Source: Fratercula arctica
Taxonomy: Eukaryota > Chordata > Aves > Charadriiformes > Alcidae
Reading direction: 5' to 3'
DNA length: 64,000 nucleotides
Assembly (NCBI GenBank): GCA_947846985.1
Contig: CANTUZ010000005.1
Coordinates: 744,001 to 808,000, forward strand
Program-made: the position numbers and the translations under genes
Notes under the pieces: model-generated
What the model saw: only the letters and a program-made list of their open reading frames with translations
The model's database searches: none
Told to the model about the DNA's origin: nothing
Shown: piece after piece, positions 24,101 through 45,131 of the stretch
How the letters are laid out: every line of letters begins with the position of its first letter
Numbering within the stretch: position 1 is the first letter of the stretch

Positions 24101-25803
24101 GGGAGGAGGGGGCTCGGGGAGAGGGTTCTCCTTTAAATTGAGAACACGTTTGCGCAGATCGATCTGCTGTAAGCGCTCGGTTCCTGCCCGCGGCTGGCTC
24201 ACACCTCATCTGGGATGATGTCGAACTGCTCCGGGGGGGAATTTTCCTTCTGCGCGGTCACGAGGAGCCTGACACGGGGGCACCCCTCGGTGTGACAGGG
24301 ACCCCGGTGCCTGTGGGGTGTCACCGGCGGGGGGGTGTCACTACCAGATACCCAGGGACATCCAGCTGCTTCCCTGGGTATCCTTTGACTGGGGTTATTT
24401 TTTTTGGCGATGAGAGGAACCAAAAACATGTTTCCTGGCAGTAAAACAGCACCAAGAGGCTTTTTATTGTCCCCCCACCATTCACTCTCCCAGACACAAG
24501 GCTGCGGCCCAGCTCACGGCTCCGCTTCCCCGGCCTGAAGCACCGCAGTGAATTGGGCTCAGATTTACTAACCCGAGGAGGGCTCCAATGTTCTTCTCCT
24601 TATTGTAAACCCTAATGACGACCATCCCTTAAGCAATAATTAAACCTACATGGAAGGGCGCTGGGAAAGCAGCCAGTGAAGCCGTGAGCAAAGGGGTGCT
24701 CAAACCCACCCTGGAGGTGTCGGGAAATTATTTACCTTGAATACCCCAATCTGGTGATCCTTGGGTCTGACGGAGCCGTGTCCCCGCGTGCTCGGGAGGG
24801 CAGTTTGGGGGAGGCGTTGGGGTGGGATGGCAGCCCCAGTTTGGGCTCTCCGGGGATGCTGGCAGAGATGCAGCTCTCGCCATCACGTCCCTGCGGGTCC
24901 TGGGGCTGGCAATCAGGTGGGATTCGCCCAAAGGGGACGCGGGGGGGGGGGTGTGAAGGAGGTTGTAAAGGGGGTAACACAGGCACTGTCACGCTGAAAT
25001 GTTTAAGAGGGGCTTCGAGGGGAGCTCTGGGCCGTGTGCCCGGCTCACAGCGGCTGCTGCGCCCACGGGGAGCTTAATTAAATGCCCCAGGGAGGGGAGG
25101 GAGCTCTGCACCGCTGGGGGGGTGTCAGCTCTAACACACCCGCAAAATGTGTCTGCCCGTCCTCCTGCAGCCGCGGAGCTCGTTACTGCCGGCCCTTCGT
25201 TAGCTGCTGCGGCAGAGGCAGGACCCAGCGCCCCGGCCCCGCTGGGGTACCTGCCGGACGGGGTGCTTTGGGCTCATCCCCGGTGTTTGCACCAGCCTGA
25301 GCTTAACCCCCCCCACCCCCATCCCGATAAAATCGGGCTTTTGCAACCTGCAAAGCCGTAGATTGAGTCCTGCTTGAAATGAGGTGCTGGCCGAAATGAG
25401 GCCCCACGGAACGCAGCCCGTCCGTGCGATGGACTCCATCTCCTGCGCTGGTGGGAAGGGCGGCGGAGGGAGCCGATGCCAGGGCACCGCGTCCCTCGGG
25501 AGGCTGAGGGTCACCAGAAGGAGCACTGGGATGGCTGGGAGCCGAGCAGCTGCCTGCAGGCAGCGGGGGTTCATGCCAATGGAGCAGCCGGGACTGAAGG
25601 GCGTCTCTCACCCTCCCGCTGGACTCCGGCCACTTTGGCCTCACACATCCATTAAAAAAGCAATGAGGGCGGTTTCCTCCCCGCCAAAGGCGAGAGGAGG
25701 CCCTTTCCCTACGCCTGAGGCTGCCAAACTTTCATCCAAAGTGGAGCTATAGCTCTGTCTCTATCATCTATATCCATGTCTGTATCACCTAACCTATAGC
25801 TAA
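21130..25803. other. Intergenic, repeat-rich
   Basis: No gene recognised. The stretch holds homopolymers (A at 21499, T at 22190-22211), AT-rich arrays, a C/G-rich block near 22.8 kb and a T-rich stretch at 23.2 kb. At 21.77-21.85 kb there is a cluster of TAAT motifs (ATTAATGACT, ATTAATAATTAAGC) of the kind homeodomain factors bind; this is suggestive only. Confidence 0.45.
22280..22620. repeat. AT-rich minisatellite with 22-bp period
   Basis: AT-rich DNA beginning with a TATAAATA stretch. From about 22452 to 22530 at least three copies of a 22-bp unit beginning ATACAAATATATAAACAC follow each other, with more degenerate copies to about 22620. Confidence 0.8.
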
Positions 25804-26187
25804 TCATAGAATCACGGGATGGTTTGGGTGGGAAGGGACCTTAAAGCCCCCCCAGTGCCACCCCCTGCCCTGGGCAGGGACACCTCCCACCAGCCCAGGT
25901 TGCTCCAAGCCGCGTCCAACCTGGCCTTGAACCCCTCCAGGGATGGGGCAGCCACAGCTTCTCTGGGCAACCTGGGCCAGGGGCTCACCCCCCTCACAGC
26001 CAAGAATTTCTTCCCCAGATCCCATCTCAATCTCCCCTCTTCCAGTGTAAAACCCTTCCCCCTCGTCCCACGGCTCCCCTCCCTGATCCAGAGTCCCTCC
26101 CCAGCTTTCCTGGAGCCCCTTGAGGGACTGGCAGGGGCTGGAAGGTCTCCCCGCCTCCTCCTCTCCAGGAGCCTTCTCCTCTCCAGG
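25804..26187 (-). mobile_element. CR1 LINE 3' fragment
   Basis: The plus strand begins AATCATAGAATCACGGGATG, the CR1 3' end. On the minus strand it encodes [20 protein letters not shown] and the following CR1 C-terminus. About 0.38 kb, 5'-truncated, joined directly to a TA-rich repeat. Confidence 0.93.
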
Positions 26188-26352
26188 ATATACATATATA
26201 TTTTTTTAAAAAATATCTATATATTTTTATATATATATTTATATATTTTTTATTTTTATATATTTTATATATAATATATAAAAATATATATTAAAAGATA
26301 TATATTTTTTTAAAAAATATATAAAGATATATAAATATAGATAAATAAATGC
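26188..26352. repeat. TA/TTTA-rich microsatellite
   Basis: About 165 bp of nearly pure A and T with runs of TATATA and T7-T8, strongly self-complementary. It abuts the truncated 5' end of the CR1 copy. Confidence 0.88.
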
Positions 26353-27846
26353 AGAAGTTGTGGACATGGCAGCTGAGCATGGCACAGGATCCCCAGGGAC
26401 AGCACCTTGTTTTAAGCCCCCGCCGTTAGCGAGCCCCCCCCGTGCCATCCTTGCTCCGTCCCGTCGCCCCTGCCAGCGCTTTGGGCAGTTCCAGTTGGGT
26501 TCTGCCTCCCGCCGCTGCCGAGGGCCATCGCTGCAGGGCCCGCGCGGCGCCGGCTGCTGTTGCGCCGACACAAGCGGTGTCTCAAAGCGGGCAGAGGGCG
26601 GTGCTGGGGTTTGCTTGGAGCATCTTGGAGGTGTCTTTTGGGGACCTTCGAGGTCTTTCTGGAAGGCGCGATGAGTTCCGTCCTCAGGAGGCTCCGCCGG
26701 GTGCTGCGTGTTGCCGAGAGCGCGGGCAGAGCTGGGGACGGTGGCGCTGGCAGACGAGGAGCTCGCGGGAGCCGGTACGGGCTGAGCGAAGGGGAGCGGG
26801 TTTTCCCTCAGCAGCTCATTCCACTGTGGAGCTCGTTATCCACATCTGTTAAACCCAACCTGAAGCGCCGCAGGGCAGCTGCAGCCCAGCTGGGTGCCAC
26901 GACGGCGCCGGCGGGGTTACCCATCGCACACGGCTCACCGCAAACCGGGGTGGTGGAGAACGGTGCGTTTCAGAGAGGAACTGGCCGTCGGCGCGGTGGG
27001 CTGGGAGCTGGGGAGACCTGGACCTCAGGGGCGCTGGGAAAGCTGCCGGGGGGACGGAACGACACTGGGGATCTGCCCCCAGCACGACCCGGAGCAAAGG
27101 GAGACGCGTTGCTGAGTCCGGGGGCTGTCAGTGGGGGGTTCTGCTGCCTCCAAACCAGCCCAAGGCGGGTGGGGGGACACCGTGGTGACGGCTCCTCATG
27201 GCCCAGCAGCTGCGGGTCAGGGATCCACCGCCCCCCTCCATCCCTTTCCTCCTGCGGATCTTTTCTCTGCCGTAGTCGCACAAAAGCTGAATTCTGGTGG
27301 GTAAAGCCGCCAACCTGGCGCAAGGAGAGCCGAAACCCCCCCATTTGTGCGGGCGGAACCTGGGTGCGATGCCAGAGCGCCGCGGGGCCGGGATGCCCAT
27401 GGCTCTGCCCAACCCGAGAAGGCAGAAACCTCGCAAATCTCCCGGGCTGGCAGAGGTAACAGGAGAGAGATAAACGGCTTAACCTCCCAAGGGCTGGATT
27501 TATAGGCAGGAAGGTTAAGCCTCCGCCTCCCTTGACTCTTGCCCGCATCGCTAGCAGGAATTCATGGGTTTTTTTGGGTTGTGGTGAAAGAAGGGCTCTG
27601 TCTGGGAGGAAAAACAGAGCTGGAAGCGTAGTCCAGGCCCTGAGAGGGCTGCGATAACGGAGCAACTGCGCAAAGGCTGGAGAGAGCTCGTCCCTCGGCT
27701 CCGCACTCACGCACCAGCTGGGCTCGGGCTCTGGAAATGGTGGTGAAACAGTCCCAAAAGGGTCCGCACGCCTCCTGCGAGGCCGCCTGCCACAGCCCTC
27801 GCTCTCCCCCGGCAGCCGCAGGAATTCATTGGCTTCTCTGTCACTT
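26353..27846. other. Intergenic, GC-rich
   Basis: No gene, RNA or transposon recognised. Overlapping open frames on both strands reflect base composition and lack domain signatures. Confidence 0.5.
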
Positions 27847-28384
27847 AGAATCAGAGAATTGTCAGGGTTGGAAGGGACCTTAAAGCCCACCCAGTGCCAC
27901 CCCCTGCCCTGGGCAGGGACATCTCCCACCAGCCCAGGTTGCTCCAAGCCCCGTCCAGCCTGGCCTTGAACCCCTCCAGGGATGGGGCTTCCACCCCCTC
28001 TCTGGGCAACCTGGGCCAGGGGCTCACCACCCTCACGGTGAAGAACTTCTTCCTAACGTCCAGTCTGAATCGTCCCATCTCTAGTTTTATTCCATTCCCT
28101 TGAGTCCTACCATTACCTGACATCCTAAAAAGTCCCTCCCCAGCTTTCCTGTAGGCCCCCTTAAGATCCTGGTAGGCCACTCTAAGGTCTCCTCGGAGCC
28201 TTCTTTTCTCCAGACTGAACAACCTCAACTCCCTCAGTCTGTCCTCACAGGAGAGGTGCTCCAGCCCTCGGATCATCCTCGTGGCCCTTCTCTGGACACG
28301 TTCCAGTACGTCCATATCTCTCTTGTAGTAGGGGCTCCAGAACTGGCCGCAGTGCTCCAGGTGGGGTCTCACGAGAGCGGAGTA
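27847..28384 (-). mobile_element. CR1 LINE 3' fragment, young subfamily
   Basis: On the minus strand it encodes [20 protein letters not shown] through [20 protein letters not shown], an open CR1 reverse-transcriptase C-terminus. 5'-truncated near 28384. In the shared stretch of about 500 bp I count about 11 differences from the copy at 3721, so both belong to the same young subfamily. Confidence 0.95.
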
Positions 28385-29111
28385 GAATAAACCAGTTAAT
28401 AAACCAGACCTAAAAGTCCTGCTCAAGGAAGAGGATGCCAGCGGATGAAGATGCCAGTGCGCCCCGGGATGGCAGGCGGGGGCTGCCCGCCGTGCTTCGC
28501 CTGTAAGTAACAGCTCTTCGAGGGGTGTTTGCTGGCAGCCAGAGGGACAGGAGCGTCCTGTCAGCGAGAAGACAGGCATCAGTCCCCTCTGGCCCCTGTA
28601 ACAGGGAAATAATCACCATTTTCCTTCAAACGGCGGCTCGTCCTTGGCGAGCGCGAGGCCGGGCAGCGCAGGCTGCTGGCCCAGGACCAGCCCCCGGCGG
28701 GGGGAGAGATGAATCCTCCATCCGCAGGGATTCACGCTGACGGGGGGGCCCCGGCGAGGCAGATGTCGGGGTTACACGGCAAGGGGTGAGAAGCCCCTCC
28801 GGCCGGCACGGTTTGCCGTGTGTGACGGAGCACTGTGCCCTCCTCTCTTCCAGCAGCTCCCACCTTGGGAAAGGGGCCTTTATCCCCCCCTGCCCGCCCA
28901 TGGATGGGGAGCATGCACGCGGCCAGAGGAGACCTGGGACCAGGGTCAGAAGTAGAACAAAAATGCCCCAAACATGCTTTTTTTTCTGGGGACAGCTTCG
29001 TTCACTCGTTATCCTTGCCAGAAAACACCCCCCCGCCCCGGACCTACGGAGGCTTCAACACCTGCAGCATCCACCGTCCTTCTGCCCAGTCTCTGCTAAA
29101 TCCCCCCATTT
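28385..29111. other. Intergenic spacer
   Basis: About 0.7 kb between two CR1 copies; I see nothing recognisable in it. Confidence 0.5.
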
Positions 29112-29480
29112 AGAATCCCAGAATGGTGGGGGTTGGAAGGGACCCCTGGAGATCATCCCGTCCCACCCCCTGCCAGAGCAGGGTCACCCAGAGCAGGGGG
29201 CACAGGAACGCGTCCAGGCGGGTTTGGAATGTCTCCAGAGATGGAGACTCCACCACCTCTCTGGGCAGCCTGTGCCAGGGCTCTGCCACCCTCACAGCAA
29301 AGAAGTTCCTCCTCCTGTTGAGGTGGAACTTCCCATGGTCAAGTTTGTGCCTGTCACCCCTTGTCCTGGCAGGGTGTAAGAGACGGACCGTAAATTCCCT
29401 GCCGAGGGGCAGAAGCCCCTCCAAGCCTTCCATGGAACGCCTCAAACACGCGCAGGCCCGGCCTTCAAAGAGCTGATAAG
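29112..29480 (-). mobile_element. CR1 LINE 3' fragment, second subfamily
   Basis: The plus strand begins AGAATCCCAGAATGGTGGGG. The minus strand encodes HKLDHGKFHLNRRRNFFAVR, then [20 protein letters not shown]. This is the variant also seen at 47053, distinct from the 3721/27847 type. Confidence 0.92.
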
Positions 29481-29496
29481 GCTCACACTTCTGGCG

Positions 29497-30228
29497 CCTG
29501 AAAGTGTGGGAGAACTCTCTTGTGAAGATGGGATCATTCTGCCACTCGTGTGGTGAGCTCACTAGTTCTCAGTTCTTGAGGCCATTGTGTCCCATGAGTG
29601 GCCTTTGCTTCATTATCTGGGAAATGTGTATGAAAGTGCACACCCTGCATATGCTAATGAGGATTATGGAGATCACGCTAAACGTGTGACTGTGGCACTC
29701 GTCTCTCCACCCAAATCATGCTACACGTCACCTGGGAGAAGGGAGAAACCGGAGCCAAGGCTGTCCTCGGCAAGGGGGGGTGGACCGTGCTAATTCAGCA
29801 AACAAAAGGGGAAAATAAATGCCCCAAGGGGGGAAACAAGAAGAAACAAAAGAAGATGGTGCCTGGGGAGATTCTTCCCAAGAAAGAAGAAGATTATGCC
29901 TGGGAAGATTCCCTGAAAAAGACGCTGGAACCAGGACTGGTGATCTCTTTATCTCTGTCTTCTTCTCTGTCTTTTCCTTTCTCTGTCCCTCAGTTTCTCT
30001 TTTCTCCTGGAGTCGTTAAGTAACGGTTGGAGTCGTCAAGTAACGACCATCAAGCACCGCTTGCCATAAGCTGTTGCACACCCCTTGTTAAGTAACACCA
30101 GGCACTCGCCGCTTGCCCTAATTCGTCATACGCCCAACCAGTCGTCGTGGACTTGTTAAGACCTACACGAATCATTTTGGGAAACTGATAAATGTTTAAT
30201 TAGATTTATCTCCCCTTAGTCCGCGCCG
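29497..30228 (+). mobile_element. Possible LTR-type element, unclassified
   Basis: This stretch of about 0.7 kb does not resemble its surroundings. It starts TGAAAGTGTGGG, has an AATAAA at about 29814, a pyrimidine-rich block (29945-30005) and a tandem 20-bp motif (GGAGTCGTTAAGTAACGGTT and a close copy, about 30010-30050). These suggest a solo LTR into or beside which the CR1 at 29112 inserted. I cannot identify the family, both ends are uncertain, and no coding part or primer-binding site is visible. Confidence 0.3.
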
Positions 30229-30444
30229 TTGGGGATTTACGAATCTGAAGTCACTTACCCCCATCTCTTTCCTGAGCGTGGGCCGTGGCGCAGGCGCTGG
30301 GCACTCGGCTTCCGTTGCAGCTGGAACGCCAACCCCTCCGCGCTTTGCTCCGCGCAGCCCCCGCACCTCCCGGCTTCACCCCCAACATCCCAGCGGCAGC
30401 CTTTCCCGCAGGAGTCGGGTCGCGCACAGGCAGCTCTGAGCAGG

Positions 30445-30880
30445 TCGTCTGCTCACCATGGCCACCTTCTGCTCATGATGGCCATCACCCTCCTCACTGT
30501 GGCCACCTTCTGCTTACTGTGGCCATCATCCTCCTCACCATGGCCACCTTCTGCTCACTGTGGCCATCATCCTCCTCACCATGGCCACCTTCTGCTCACT
30601 GTGGCCACCTTCCACTCACTGTGACCATCATCCTCCTCACCATGGCCACCTTCTGCTCACTGTGGCCACCTTCCACTCACTGTGACCATTTTCTGCTCAC
30701 CATGGCTGCCACCTGCTCACCGTGGACATCTTCTGCTTGCTATGGCCGTAATCCTCCTCACCACGGCCACCTGCTGCTTACTGTGACCATCTTTCACCAC
30801 GGCCACCTTCTGTTTGCCATGGCCATCATCCTCCTCACCATGGCCACCTTCCACTCACCGTGGCCACCTTCTGCACCCTC
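30445..30880. repeat. Minisatellite with 20/21-bp half-units
   Basis: About 20 tandem copies of a 20- or 21-bp unit, alternating between CCATCATCCTCCTCACCATG-like and CCACCTTCTGCTCACTGTGG forms. The alternation makes a higher-order period of about 41 bp. The open frames across it (repeats of HGHLL, PWPPSAH) are consequences of the array, not a gene. Confidence 0.92.
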
Positions 30881-33800
30881 TGCGTTTCCCTCAGTTCCAC
30901 ACACCCAAGCGGCTAAACCCATTACTCAGGCGAGTCACGGAGCAAAGCGTCCAGCGTTGCCTTTTGTCGTGCCTTCTGGCCCCAGGCTGGTTTAACCGAG
31001 TATCTCACCTTTCTGAGGGGGGGGTAGCGCAGGACGCGACCCCCCAGCTCCGGGCTGGAGCTGGTGGGCTCAGGCTGGAGCTCGTTAACCCTGACGAGCT
31101 CAAAGGTTCACTTTCATGGCGGAGTTTTGACTCGGGCAAAGCCTTTCCCTGCGGGGGGTGGAGATTTGCACACACTTGTCCTTTCCTCCCTTTCCAGCAG
31201 ACGTAGATGGTTTTTAAATACGCGATGGACCAGCAGTGATTAAAGGATCACGTTTTATACAGAACACGGACAAAGAAACAGGCGCAGTCAAGTTACCCTA
31301 CAAACTTCTGCTAAAGAAAACTGACAGTCCTCAGGAGAAATTGAAGAAGCAGAAGAATACAACTGGTTTAATAAAAACGAATGACTTGAAGCGAAATTTG
31401 AAGTCTTGCAGTTTATTTTCTGAAGGATACCCCCCCACACCTCCATTTCCCCCTGCACCTCCCAGCGTCCATTCCCGCTCCCGCGCCTCCCCCGTGCCCA
31501 GCACTCCCTGCAGGGGAACAAACCCTTCCCTTCCCGAAGAGGAAGGCCCTGCCTGCGCTGTCGGGGTCCGTGAGACCTGCTCCCTATTCTGCAGGTGACT
31601 TTAAGCTGCGGCGTTGCCCCCATTTCACTTTTCTTCTTCCCTGGTTTGAGGCCTCCAGGTTACAGTTCCTAAAGCTGCCGTTGTGGCTCGTGTTGGATGG
31701 TTCCCGTGCTCCCGGCTCTGGGTGATGCATTTTTTCTGCCTGTCCCGGAAACAGCCCGCTGGAGCCAGGCGGAGCGAAGAACCATGTAACTCTACGGCAT
31801 GGAGAAACCCATTTATATTTTACAGTTTCTGCTGAAAATAAAGGCTGAGACGGTCCGAAAGGGAAACAGCGGATGGTACGTGGCCGTGGCAGTCACTGCA
31901 GGAGTCGACAACTTGTCCTTTCAGTTCTTTTGACCGCGGAGGGGTCTGTGCCAGGGAGGATGAGGAACTGAAGGACGGGGAATTAAAGCTGCATTTCAGC
32001 GCATAAACACGCGTCGATCTCACGCCTCCGCCAAGACTAATATGGCCAAAGCCAGCAGGGTAACGCCGAACTCAAGTACAAGTTTGTGCAGTTCAATTAA
32101 CTCGTTACGCAGTGAGAATAACCAAGCCGTACCTCAGTCCTTGAGCGGGGGTCGCACGGGGCCACTCTGGGAGGCCAAACCCGCGCCCTGGGGTCTCGCT
32201 GGGGAAACTGAGGCACGGGGCAACATAAACCACACGCAGAGACACGACTGACCTTTAATGAAGATTCCTCCCCGTAATTAAAAGCAGACGCTGGCGCAGC
32301 GCCGCTGCCACACGGCGCGTTTGTGTATTTGCGAAGCCCATGAGAGGCAGAAGCGGAGCCGCCCGGCAGCACTTCGCACTCGCACGGAACGCTGGAAAAA
32401 TTCAGGATTTACTGCTAAAGGCGGGGATTGGGAAAACGCTGCCCACATCCAGGCTGCAGGGGCAGCCAGCTCCTCCCACAGGGCGGCACGCGGAGTTATG
32501 AGATGGGGCTGTTCCAGAAACCACAGGAATATTCCCCAACACGAGCCTGCGCCCGCATCCTTCCCGCGGCGAGCCCCCCTCGCTGCCCGCGCCGTGCCTC
32601 TGTAGACGAAGGGGTTTAACTGGCGTACCACCGGCGGGGTGGGCAGCTGACGGCATCGCCAGCTCCCCGGGAAACCCAAACCGGGAGCAAAGCGGGCAGC
32701 TGCCGGGGGCTCAGGCAACACGGAAACAAACCACCACAGACCATCTATCGTCAGTTTAATTAATCAAACCACGCTCTAATATGAGCATTAGTAGTTCAGA
32801 GTAATGCCCGTCTTTCCGTACACATTTCAATCCGGTTAGAATTCCCTCCTCACCTGGAGCCGGGGGCTGGAGCGCAGCAGAGACCGGCTGGACGACTGCG
32901 CACACACACAAAAATGCTTCAGAACAGCAAAGTGAGCACGATTTCTACTCATGTACCACTGCCTCCAGAGGAACTTCTGGGGAAATGCCGAGAGAAGCAT
33001 CTCAAGGAGACAGCAGGAGAAATGTTTACTAAAGGAATATTAATTATGCCTCCTTGAGGTTAAAGCAATGTTGACAATAAGCTTATTTAATTAGTGTTTC
33101 ATAGCATTGTGTCGTAAGCAACTTAACCTTCCTATGGAAATACTTGGCTGTGCAGCTGCTACGGGGATGTCATAAGATGACTTGAGAAAGACCTTTCAGA
33201 AAGGGTTGTTGTGTATAAAAGAAACAAACCAAAACCCCCCAAATCCCCCCGCGTTCAGAGCCTGAGCCGTGTCAGAGCTCCGAGGAAAGGAACAAATTTC
33301 TCCTCGTTTCTTGCCCTTTGCTCCCCCATCGGTTACCAACCTCCCATGGCTGAGGGAAGCACTGCAGGCTGCTCAGAAAAACCCTTTCCATGCTGAGCGC
33401 GACACGAGCGGAGAGGACTTCAGGTGCAGTTTTAGCTGTTCAAAGCCTCAGCAGACTTTGAAAAGGAGAAAAAAGAAGAGGTTGAATTGGATGGAGTTAT
33501 CCGGTGATACCACACAGAGCCGTACAAGCAGCGGAGGACGACGATACAGGCAGGGCTAATCTCCCTCTCTGCAAAGGACTCTGAAAAGAAGCAACAGAGC
33601 AGAAAACAAGCACGACATTTTGACTTTTGGTGTAGCCAAAGCAATAAAACAAACCGTTCCATCGTCCCTGAAGTGTCATTGATACCTAAACGATAGCAAG
33701 TGATACGGACACGCTCGCAAAGCGGGGTTTAAAACCAAAGCACCCCCCAGCACGGCTGGTTGTTGGAAATCACAGCAAAGCCCGCGCTGTGGGCCGTCCT

Positions 33801-34958
33801 TTAGTCCTTTATTAGGCCATCCTAATAAATACTGGTCGCATTGGTGAAGCCTGGGAGAAAAGGCCAGCGGTGCGATTCCGTCAGCAACGCCGCTGCCCTG
33901 CAGAGCCGGGTAACCGCCCCGCTGAGTGCCACAGGACAGCATGGAGGCAGCGCTGCTTTCAGCCTTCCAGTCCTCCCGGAATTCTTCAGCCTGTTAAAAG
34001 TTCGTATTCAGAGCATTTAAACCCCATCTGCAGTTTGAAATAAGATTTTAATGTTCTTTTACACCGGGGGCAGCTGAAGATGTATTACAGGCAGATACAT
34101 TACGGAAAGCACCACAGAGGGGCAGAGGCCGGAGCTCGGATCGCCCTGGATCCATCCGTGTCCTCTCCTGTGCCTCTCCCCATCTGCGCCGCCTCTCCCC
34201 GGCTCCCAGGGCCACCTCGCCTGTGCCCCCCAGCCAGTCCCACACCCCCTCCTGGTGTCTGTTGGACCCATTTCTCCTCTCTTCCCTTGCTCCTGCAGTT
34301 TGCTGGTTTTCCCAGCCTGTCCATTTTCTCTCCATGAATTTGGGAAGTGGTTTTCCCCTCTCGCACCTGAACCCAGCGCCGGAACCAGGAGTGCCACAGC
34401 CGTGTTTCACCCGAACAGAACCAGGACGGCTGTCACAGTCCCATTCTCAAGCCACATCTTTGACAGGGCATAATATTTTCTTTAATTCCAGCCCCACTCC
34501 TGAGGAGAGCTGGAATCTGCCAGATCTCCCCACCCTCCCAGATCTATCAGCCTGCAACAGACCCAGCCAACACCATTAACTAACATCTAGCTTTAGGCAA
34601 TAACGGGATCTTATCCTTGCTCACGTCAGACAGCAGCAACGCAGGGCAACACCTACATGTAGGGCAAGCGTGAGCAATGAGTGCTGAACCTCTGTCACTA
34701 AAGACTGAACAGCTCAGTTCCTTACTGAGAGTTCAACCCCAATTTAATCCCCAAATTAACACTTTAACGTGAGTTTTGATTCCTGAAGCTCAGCCGCAGG
34801 CCATGGCGATGGCCACGGCCGTTTGCGTGCATCTGCCGAATAGAAACAGCAGACACTGCGTGGCTGCACGCAACTTGAGAGCAAAGGCATTCGGCTATAA
34901 CAGAGAGAGCAGACAAGTTACCACCTCACGAGACTCAGCAGTCAATACAGCACAAGTG
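30881..34958. other. Intergenic, minisatellite to RAD51 3' end
   Basis: No gene recognised. The interval 32745-33130 is AT-rich with three TAATTA motifs and few simple repeats; it looks like possible conserved noncoding sequence but I cannot test that here. Confidence 0.5.
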
Positions 34959-34964
34959 TTTATT
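34959..34964 (-). terminator. RAD51: Candidate RAD51 polyadenylation signal
   Basis: TTTATT on the plus strand is AATAAA in the gene direction, about 1.07 kb after the stop. An alternative AATAAA is at 35410-35415. Which one is used cannot be told from sequence. Confidence 0.35.
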
Positions 34965-36033
34965 TACCCAAATGAATGCAGCTTATGCCTGCTCAGCTAT
35001 AGTCCACTCTGTATTCTTCATTATTTGTCCCAGAAAAATTGTGCCAGAGAACAAGGAAAATATTTTTTGCTGCCAGCTACCACTGTGATATTATTCTCTT
35101 TAATCAAGTTTAGAGTAGTTCACAATAGCATAGCTTATATAAAAATATTGCATAATATAAAAGAACGTTTTTAACCTGAAAAGCTCTTCAAAGACATCTA
35201 CAAGGCACTCGGAGCACAGTTGCACTGCACGTCTCCGATCAAGGAGATGATGCATTTTGTTAGCGTTAGGAGGAAAAAAATCCAGCCTGAGATTCATTGA
35301 AGATTTGTGCATCTTCTTCCTACCCGCAGATAAAACAATGTCTCGGTATGAATTAACACCTGGCTGAATCCCAGAAACCTGTAATGGTGTCAGTGTTTTC
35401 ATGGTCCTTTTTATTAAAAGCAGATTTCCACAGAGAATTAATGAAATACAAAAAATGTAATTGAAATGTAAATGAACAGTTCCCAAAAACCAGCACGTTG
35501 CAGCATCCAAACCCAAATTAACATAAAGACAACGGATTGTGATCATCATCAATCCCAGCAACATCCTCAAATTCTTGTTGTGGAATACCATTCTGCTTTA
35601 TGTTATAATCAAAGCAATCCATTAAATATTTAAGTCATCACTTCTTATTTGACAAACCCATCAATGCTACTTCAAATTCACCAAGTTATGAACTATGGCC
35701 ACATACTCTTAGGTTACCGCGCCATGTCCACTGGCAGGATCCAGCTGGAGCAAGAGCTGTGAGGAGAACACAAAGGCCGTGGTCTTCTGAAAACCTTCTC
35801 AAGAACCCAGGTTACTCTAACACGTGCCTGAAGCCCAAGAGGGTAGGTCTCTCCCAAGCTACACCTAGAGATGGGTCTTAAAGTGTGTTCACCTGATGGA
35901 CTTCTGTGCTGAAATACCAGTGTCCGAACAGCAGCTGCGCTGGGGAAGCATCCATAAGGTGCTGCAAAGAGCAAAGAAAGAAGTCCTCTACGGAGCCTGA
36001 GCCTCGGGTTACAGGGGAGACGAGAGGGAGTCA
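34965..36033 (-). other. RAD51: RAD51 3' UTR, inferred
   Basis: AT-rich, unspliced sequence between the RAD51 stop codon and a candidate polyadenylation signal. A 163-codon open frame (35100-35591, minus) lies inside and encodes nothing I recognise. Confidence 0.45.
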
Positions 36034-45105
<9,072 letters not shown>

Positions 45106-45131
45106 CGCACCAGGTAATTGGTACAGCCCCG

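Noticed and set aside
26970..27947. 325-codon minus-strand frame
   Set aside because: It begins inside the CR1 copy and continues into GC-rich intergenic sequence without recognisable domains.
30285..30995. Repetitive His/Leu/Pro-rich protein frame
   Set aside because: Translation of the 20/21-bp minisatellite; no start context, splice structure or homology.
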